DNA of 64,000 bases from Gibbula magus (taxonomy: Eukaryota > Mollusca > Gastropoda > Trochida > Trochidae), in the NCBI GenBank assembly GCA_936450465.1, contig OW388290.1, positions 25,905,457 to 25,969,456 on the forward strand, written 5' to 3'. The position numbers were made by a program, and so were the translations under genes. The notes beneath the pieces are model-generated. The model searched no databases. It was not told where the DNA came from and saw only the letters and a list, made by a program, of their open reading frames with translations. Shown piece after piece: positions 38,201-47,200 of the stretch. Position 1 is the first letter of the stretch. Each line of letters opens with the position of its first letter.

Positions 38201-41200
38201 CACGTGCATAACCCAAAATTATTAATGACAGAAAAACAAAAATATAGACACACACGTCATCCCATTTTCACTTTCTCATATTTAATGTTAATTTTGAAAT
38301 GCTTAAATATACATGTAAAACCAGCACCACGTATATTTGTTTAAAGGTGCAACCATTATGCTTCATAAAAATTTATTTGGCTATAATTCGCTCCAACTCA
38401 CCATAGGTTAACAAATTCACTCAGCTTGCATATTCTTCCCCAATCGCCTAATATATCATTATTACTAGTTTCTAATTAAAATCGAGTAACATAATTTTGC
38501 ATGTGCAGAAACCGAAACTGCACGTTCCATTTACATGCACAGTCGCTATATGACCTATTGTTTTCTCAAAGCGCTCCACTTTCATAACCACAGCCTGTTG
38601 GCGGAAGAAGAACCACGTCGTTCTTAGTTACTGACATGCGTAGATCTAGTAGAAGTTCCATACTCTCGCTTCAATCTTTTTGCATGAGGACTAATGTCCC
38701 CGTGCAAAAAGGAAATACCTCTGCCAGAGAAACTCAGTTTAGAATGCATTTGATAGAAACATGATTTGTACAGAGGTACCCGCTATTGCATACATCAGAG
38801 TATAATTTTGTTTTTCTGTTCAAATACACTTGGGGTGTTGAAATCGCTTTTTCAAAATGTTTTGGCCAGATTGTTGGGCATTGAACTTACCATTAATAAA
38901 ATGGAGATGTTTAATTAATGATGTCGACAAAAATAACCTTCTTGTACACTCTTTAACGCGTTTCTCAGAAATATGAACATATAATTTATGAACATTCAAA
39001 TTTAGTTGATTTGGCTTCTGAGACATGGGCCATAATACATCACTGTTTCAGTTGTGTTTATCATTAGTGGATTGAATTATGTTGCATGTGCTATGGTGAC
39101 GAAGCTAAATAGCGAATTCTAATTCGATTTATTATTTTGACGTCATAGTTGTAGAGATTACCTGTAGTAGTGAAAAGGAATATCCTGATATATATTTGCA
39201 CAACGAGCACATTTGACACGTAGCCACTCTGTTGGAAATACGTATCTGATTGGCCACCGTTCGATTTGTATGCTCAACGTCCCAATGTGGAGCTCTAATT
39301 GGATGAAATACCAGTCAGGGGAGGTAATCAAATCATTGGGCCGACCCATAGTCGGATCCAGATTATAAGTGGAGATTTATCGGCTCGTATACCCTGGAGT
39401 TATCAAGGAGGTGCCCTTTTCTACTGAATACAACTGTAAAACTATCTTTGTATGTTTTGTTTTCATTTTACGTGCTCTGCAATGATGACATATTGACACA
39501 TAAGGGCCTACCGTTACATCCGATAGGTGTTCGTTCCATAGCCCGGCACGTTCTTTCTTTGAGACAGTCAGAGTTTTTACAGTTTTCTTTATATTGTATG
39601 CATTTGACACTCTTCACTGCTTTATCTCTTGGAGTGTTAATGAACATAGCTTGACCACTTCTGTGGAGGAAACAGTTGAATAAAGTATTTTATACAAAAG
39701 TTCATCAACAACAGATAAATAAATTATTGCATTGGCGTGCTTTGTTTATTAAACTTAAAAGGAATGTACAAACATATTATCAGCGCTATCTCACAAAATA
39801 CAACATATTTATGTGTAGCTATACCAAAAGGGTAAGTGTACATTTGTTTACAGTGGCTATAACTTATGCTTTGCTATATTTCAATTAACAGATTTCATTG
39901 AGTCTATAATTATAATTATAATTATAATGAACAAAATTATTTTAAAACATTTTGAAGTTATAAATGATGATATTTACTGACACCCTTTTGGGAAATTAAA
40001 CTTCAAGAAATTTATATTGGTATTGCTAGAAAAATGTGTCCTGAGTCTAATTATCAACAATAATTGATTTGAATCGTTTTAACAATTGATATATATCACT
40101 ACTGTTATGAAATCAAACATGGAACAAACAGACTGCTTTTTTACAAGTCAGTATGAGGTTATTCAAATATTTATTAATTTTCAGAGACGCAACGATTTAC
40201 AAAAAGAATATTGATTCATCAATCATAAAGAGCATTTATAAAATCAAAATATTTCTTTAATATGACACATATCACAGTGAATAAGGACTCAATTTATATT
40301 CAAAAATAGTTTGTAATATTTGTTACAAGATGATAGTCTGGATATTAGTAATCAAACACAGCATATTCATTAAATTTAAGGGGGCACACCTCTTCATGGG
40401 CAAAGTAATTTCATTTGACTTTTTCACTTTAAAGAAGATTTTGAACAAAATCAAATTTTATCATGAAACAAAGAATAATTTGCACAATTATAATTACAAT
40501 CGTAAGTAAAACGAATTATTGAATTTCTAACATGCTTGGATGACACTGTTATTGAACATGGACACAACAATATCATGCACATTCAAAACTGACAATGAGG
40601 TTGTGCATAACTAGAGATATCCTTTATCTTTAACCATAATTGTGTCCGGTAACGTGATAAACTGAAGTACAAAATAAAGTTTACACCATATGTACCACCA
40701 AACTATTTTGGGAATTTAAAAAAACAGAGGACACTATTTCAATGGTTTGTAATATTTAAAGAATTTAAAGAAAACAAACAACACCGTCAGCATGGAAGAG
40801 GTTGGCTCGACTACCATCACTGACAATCCTGACGTTGCTAACGTCTCCTGATCACGCCTAATGAATGCGTTTGATACAATGTTCACGAGTCAAGGTCATC
40901 GCACAAAACGGTCCATACGTGAGGACATCGGCAGCTAGAAGTCGTCTCATCATAGCGTTCCTGCTGGCATGTCGTTGACGTCATGTTGAGGAACCAGATC
41001 GGCTCATGAAGTGTGCGCATATGCCGATCTTCAACAAGCGATATGACTCTTGCTTTTCCGTGTTTTGGACGGTCGGACGTCTGGCCAGTCTTTTTAACAC
41101 GAGGAAAAAACCAGTTGATGATCCGTCTAGTGCAAATCAATGTTCTTACACAATGGGGGTTGGTCGTCCCCACTTTTGACATTTCGATGACTCTCTTGTG

Positions 41201-44200
41201 TTTGCTGCTTGTAGATGTGAGATTTTATGTATGCTTTTTCCTTTACCCATTTACTGATTGATCTTATCGAATGTTTTTTTTATTACCATGTTATATACAG
41301 GCCCCCCTAAGTAATTGAAGGAAATGCGTCAATTTTGAAGAAAATCCATCCAAATTTGAAAGAAATGCGTCCATTACGGAAGAAAATGCTTCTTTTCTCG
41401 AAACAATCGCAGCAATATCGGTGAATTCACGGTAATTACAGAAACAATCACTCTGATGTCGGAAGGACCAACATCCCTATCGGAAACGACATCGGCCATT
41501 TCCGTGAATTCTCGGTCGATGCCGGAAATGCACACATAAAAAAATGGCGTCGGAAGAATGTTCTCCTGTTTCGGTGAGTAATGTTTTTATTGATTACAGT
41601 CCGTACTTTACATGAATCGAAGTTAAATTACTTTTGTTGAATTCGTCTTGGTATAGGGAATCAACAAGACTTTAGGTTACAGTCATGAAAATTAGTAGTT
41701 ACGGTGCTAATGTTAAAACAGTTCGCGATTCGCCGATTGTTTACATTGAAGCCAGGTGAAGCTGTATCACTAACAGAAAGATTAAAAAGCATAGATGATC
41801 TCTGAAGCATGTAAGACGTTTCAGGGTTATTTCATAAGTAATTTAGGACCTTAGGAATTTAATTTCGTCACTTATATGTGATAATGCGAATCCTAGTCAA
41901 TGAGACTGTTAATTAGGTTATTTATCTGTTGAATGTATGACGGCCACTTTTCGCCAACTAGAATCCTGATCATGCAGCTCTTTGTCTCGTTTTTATTCCA
42001 TTATTCGGACGATCTTGATAAGTTATTTATATTGTTTAGAATTATCATCAGACAAATTATCGCCGTATTCCATGGGGCCACAACTTCGAAATGTATGTCA
42101 TATATATAGTGTAATCATATTCCCATAACATCTGGAATAACTCGAACAGCTTTTTATCACATATTTATTAACGAATAAAGAAGATAATAATTTTGAGTTT
42201 AATGTAGATACAACAGTTTTGTATTTTTTGGTAATAATTGTTGGGATAACAAAAAAAAAGGTTTCGTTTGACAAGTCATTTCCGTTGCTGCTCTCGGTGA
42301 AGAAAACCCGAAATAAATAACCCACTATAAGCAATCCCATCGACATGGATTCGCATATAAAGTGACGAAATTATCAAAATGAATGTCCTTAATTACTTAT
42401 GAAATAACCCTGAAACAACTTACACGCTTCAGAGATGATTTATGCTTTTTAGTCTTTCTGTTAGTGATACGGCTTCCCTGGCTTCGATGTAAACAATCGG
42501 CGAATCGCGAACTGTTTTAACATTTGCACCGTAACTACTCATATTCATGACTGTAACCTAAAGTCGTGTTGATTCCCTGTACCTAGACGGATTCAACAAA
42601 AGTAATTTAACTTCGATTCATGCAAAGAACTGACTGTAATCAGTAAAAACATTACTCACCGAAGCAGGAGAACATTCTTCCGACGCCATTTTTTTATGTG
42701 TGCATTTCCGGCATCGACCGAGAATTCACGGAAATGGCCGATGTCGTTTCCGATAGGGATGTTGGTCCTTCCGACATCAGAGTGATTGTTTCTGTAATTA
42801 CCGTGAATTCACCGATATTGCTGCGATTGTTTCGAGAAAAGAAGTATTTTCTTCCGTAATGGACGCATTTCTTTCAAATTTGGATGGATTTTCTTCAAAA
42901 TTGACGCATTTCCTTCAATTACTTAGGGGGGCCTGATATAGTACATATGCAAAACTGCATGTTTTTTGAAAATTCAATTTTACAGAGTCTAATACGTCTC
43001 GATTACGTTATAGCAACATATATCCGTTGGTTTCATACTTTACATTACAATACTAACAGAATCGATCCTGTTTTTATCAAATATCCTGAAAGAACGTGAA
43101 ACTTTTGAAATGTGTAATTTCTTTTGTACTTCAGTTTATAACATTAGTATTAACATAACTCTTCATGCACCAATATATCCACAACTAACCCAGCAAGGAA
43201 AAAATTGTGACAGTTTCTATCACTGACTTATTAAGCTTTGCTGCATTTCGTCAGTGTTTCTGTGTCAGCGTGCTTCACCTGGACTTAGTAGTGTATTCAA
43301 TGATCTCGGGCACAGAAATGAAACAAGCCTTAAATTAGCCAGTGAGAGAGTCAGCCAAAAAACTGGCGCAAGTTATACCTTTCAGTGGAAGTTAATATAT
43401 GTAATGAATAATTAACAATAAAAACAAATCATCCGTACGTTAGTCCTATGAGCTTGCAGACGCTGATTGGTTCCACAGGATACCCTCTGGGCAGGTAAAT
43501 CCAATTTCCTTTGTGACGTATTTGCACAAAGCCAGAAGCATTGTCCAATCCATCGGTCAGCCGTATGGAGTCTACACATGCATAACATATAGAACACTAA
43601 ACGACGTCCCATTTGATAACTTGTTTATGAAACGAGTGAATTGTTTGCATAAAACATGTTATCAAACGGGACCGAGTTTAGTGTTTTATTAATTACTCAA
43701 TGATGTCTATGGCGCTGAATTGCAAGAAATGCGTTGTTAGTGACGCAAATAGGTCACCGCTATTGCAGTCGCGCAGCTAACATTGTGACGTTACCGCAGC
43801 ACGCGATGGTATCACACATGTGTGTAATCAACTCATTGTTAATACTAATGAGTGATCTCACCACGGTTGGGTAATAAATATTTGTTAAGAACGCTATTTG
43901 CTTAGCATGCAGTTATGAATAGAGATCATGATCAGTTACATCTTAATACATAGGATTCACGATTGGTCAAGGTTTATATCAATCGAAATATGCGTCACTT
44001 CTGCTTTAAATGCAATTTTTCTCGTAAATATGACGGAGGGTTCTGTCGTTTTGGGGGGATTTTCTTTTTTTGTCGAAACAGAATTCGTTGGGAAAAATTC
44101 TGTTTAAAAATTTATATTAAAAAATAACACACTCATGTTGAATCGTATCATTGAGGGTAACATATGTTGATGATTTTATATATAATATACGCTTTAATGA

Positions 44201-47200
44201 ACAACAGCGACATATTCATTAGAAAAGGAAATAAATCGGAAGTGAAGCCATGCATCGGTGCTACGAGTGTTGAACAGCTCTGCTATGATATAACAAAAAA
44301 GGTGTAAAGCATATAGAATACTAAATGATGTCCCGTTTGATAACATGTTTACATTCATGTATGAAATGAGTGAATGGCTTGGTATTTTATCGAGCGAAAG
44401 CGAGTTATATACCGATGCCATTCACGACTTTCATAAACATGTTATCAAACGGGACCGAGTTTAGTATCTTATTTATTACTCAATGATGTGAATTGCGCTG
44501 AATTGCAAGAAAAGCGTTGTTAGTGACGCTCACATGCAAATTGATCATCAGCTATTGCAATCGCGCGGCTAGCATTGTGACGTCAACCAAAAAGGACTGT
44601 GACGTCACAGGCAGATTGTGACTTTACGGCAGCACGCGGTGGTTTTACACATGTGTGTAACAAACTCATTGTTGTCTAATGAGTGATCTCACCGCGCTTG
44701 AGTAATACAGCCAATAATAGACTGCTTGTTACTCAGTGAGAGAAGACCACAAATGATGTATACGTCAAGAAGTGTATGAACTATTTGAAGTAAAACTACA
44801 CTTATCTGATGTTACCTTTTGTTATTGGCGCCTTGAAGCAGCATTGTCCACCATCTGCACATCGTTGCCTTATCAACAATCCCGCACATGTTGTGTTCAT
44901 ACACTGCCCCCCTTTCTGGTCACAGCGCTTTGAGAGCCTTTCTGGACTATTAACTAGAGAAATATGAATCAATCAAATGATTGATTTCTCTCATTATTCA
45001 CCGAGGGGCAAAAGATTTTCAAACACAATATTTTGAAAGCCGATTTTGAACGTCTGTGGTGAGGACATATCTCGTAAAGAGATAAACAAAATAACAAAAT
45101 ATTCAAAATTCATTCGTGAGAGTATACTCGATTTTTTATATATATTCGAACAGACAATAGTGTTTCACAATGCTTTTCTTGGCATAATGTTTAGTATTTA
45201 AGGTAAAATGATATTAAATATGGAACTTTTGTAAGTATAAGATGTAGTCGGCATAATGTGCCTTCTTGGACTTAAATTTGTTGACGCATCATTACTTAGG
45301 GCCGTCATCAATTGAACCAAACAGCCCTTTTTGACTCTCTTTCGTCTTGTAAAGGAGATTCGAAAAGGACGATTTCTTAAACGCGTGTTGTTCAAAGAAA
45401 TGAACTGATAATCTTTTTGAATTTCAAATTTAGTCTAGTTTGCTTCTGAAGACATGATGTAACTCTATTTCGTCGTATGTAATGCTGGTGATTTGAAATA
45501 TTTTAAATTTGGTATGGTATCCTTTAATGCTCTTGGCTGTATGTCAATAAATATATGATGTTTGAAGCATAGTATTATTGGCCGTATGTTTTCTTTTTAT
45601 GCCCCCGAATCGGAGATTCCGGGGGTATATTGTTTTTCGTCTGTCTGTCTGTCTGTCTGTCTGTGTGTTTGTCCACACAAACTTTAACCTTGGCCATAAC
45701 TGTGGATTGCTTAGCTAGGGCTTTCAAACTTGGCATGTGCATATCTTGTGATGAGACCTTTCAAATGAGGTCATCATATTTGACCTTGTGACCTTGACCT
45801 AGACCTTGCCGCAGTGGACAATATTCAGAAAACTTTAACCTTGGCCATAACTTTGGATTGTTCAGAGCTAAGGCTTTCATACTTGGCATGTGCATACCTT
45901 GTGATGAGACCTATCAGATGATGTCATCATATTTGACCTTGTGACCTTGACCTTGCCGCAGTGGACAATATTCAGAAAACTTTAACCTTGGCCATAACTT
46001 TGGATTGCTCAGAGCTATGACTTTCAAACTTGGCATGTGCATACCTTGTGATGAGACCTTCAGATGAGGTTATCATATTTGACCTTGTGACCTTGACCTT
46101 GCCGCAGTGGACATCTCCAGAAAACTTTAACCTTGGCAATAACTTTGGTATATCCAGGGGCATCCGTGTTTAACAAACACATCTTGTTACAGAATAAAAT
46201 AAAATCGTGATGACTTAATCATGAGTAAGGTCACTGTTGAAACATCATAAACGTAATAATCTTTAGTAGACAGTGCTGTATGATTACAGTGAATGAAGTT
46301 TATAAACGAACTCGTACATGGCTACATCAACGTGCAAATTGTATATCCTACTATTAGCATCTTCACAACGTCACAGGCGTAACGACAACAAAATATATCT
46401 TCTCCTTCCGCCCTTGACCTCGACCCTCGCATTTTCAGTGCTAAGATTTGAACGTACTGCAGGCTAATCGGATAAGCCAATCAGAAGGCAGTTGTATTGC
46501 CTGAAAAACCCGATGATGCGAAGTTGTTAGTCCCTCGTACCGGGTGATACGGTTTAGAAATGTCGTTTCAAGTATACGTTATACGGCAAGTAGGTTGACA
46601 ATCAAGAAGACAGTATGGCATGATTTGAAATTATGGCATGAAGAAGGTTGTGTCAGTCTGTACTGTACTCTGAGTCTCAGTCATACCAATGTTCAAGTTT
46701 CTTTAAGAATGGATATACACGTCCGTTAGCACACTAAGTTATATAACGTGAGGTCTGTACACTGCATCCACGTATACAAAGTTGATAGGGTAAAACCTTT
46801 TAGTTGAACGTGTCTTACCCCATTTTGGTGCTTCTTCACCAATGACAGCCTGCAATGAAAATATGACGAGCTAGTATAGAAACCACAAGCGTATGTTTTC
46901 TGTAGACGCTATGGTATGATATGTAGCAGTTTCTGACACAATAGACTTTGGCAAATCATAGAGGGATCTGGATCTGCTACTTATTGTTAGCTTTTGTATA
47001 TATTGATGTTGATTTTGCGTTGTATGCAAAATAGTCTTTAGTCTATGTGTGTATACTTAACAGGGCCACATGCACATGCTTAATTGCAAGCGCCTTCCAA
47101 ACAACAAAGCTTTCCCCGTGATTGTAAAAAATATAGCCATTGGCTCTGTATCTCATCAGAAATTGCATGATTTAATATCTCAGGTTGATGACTTAGTGAG

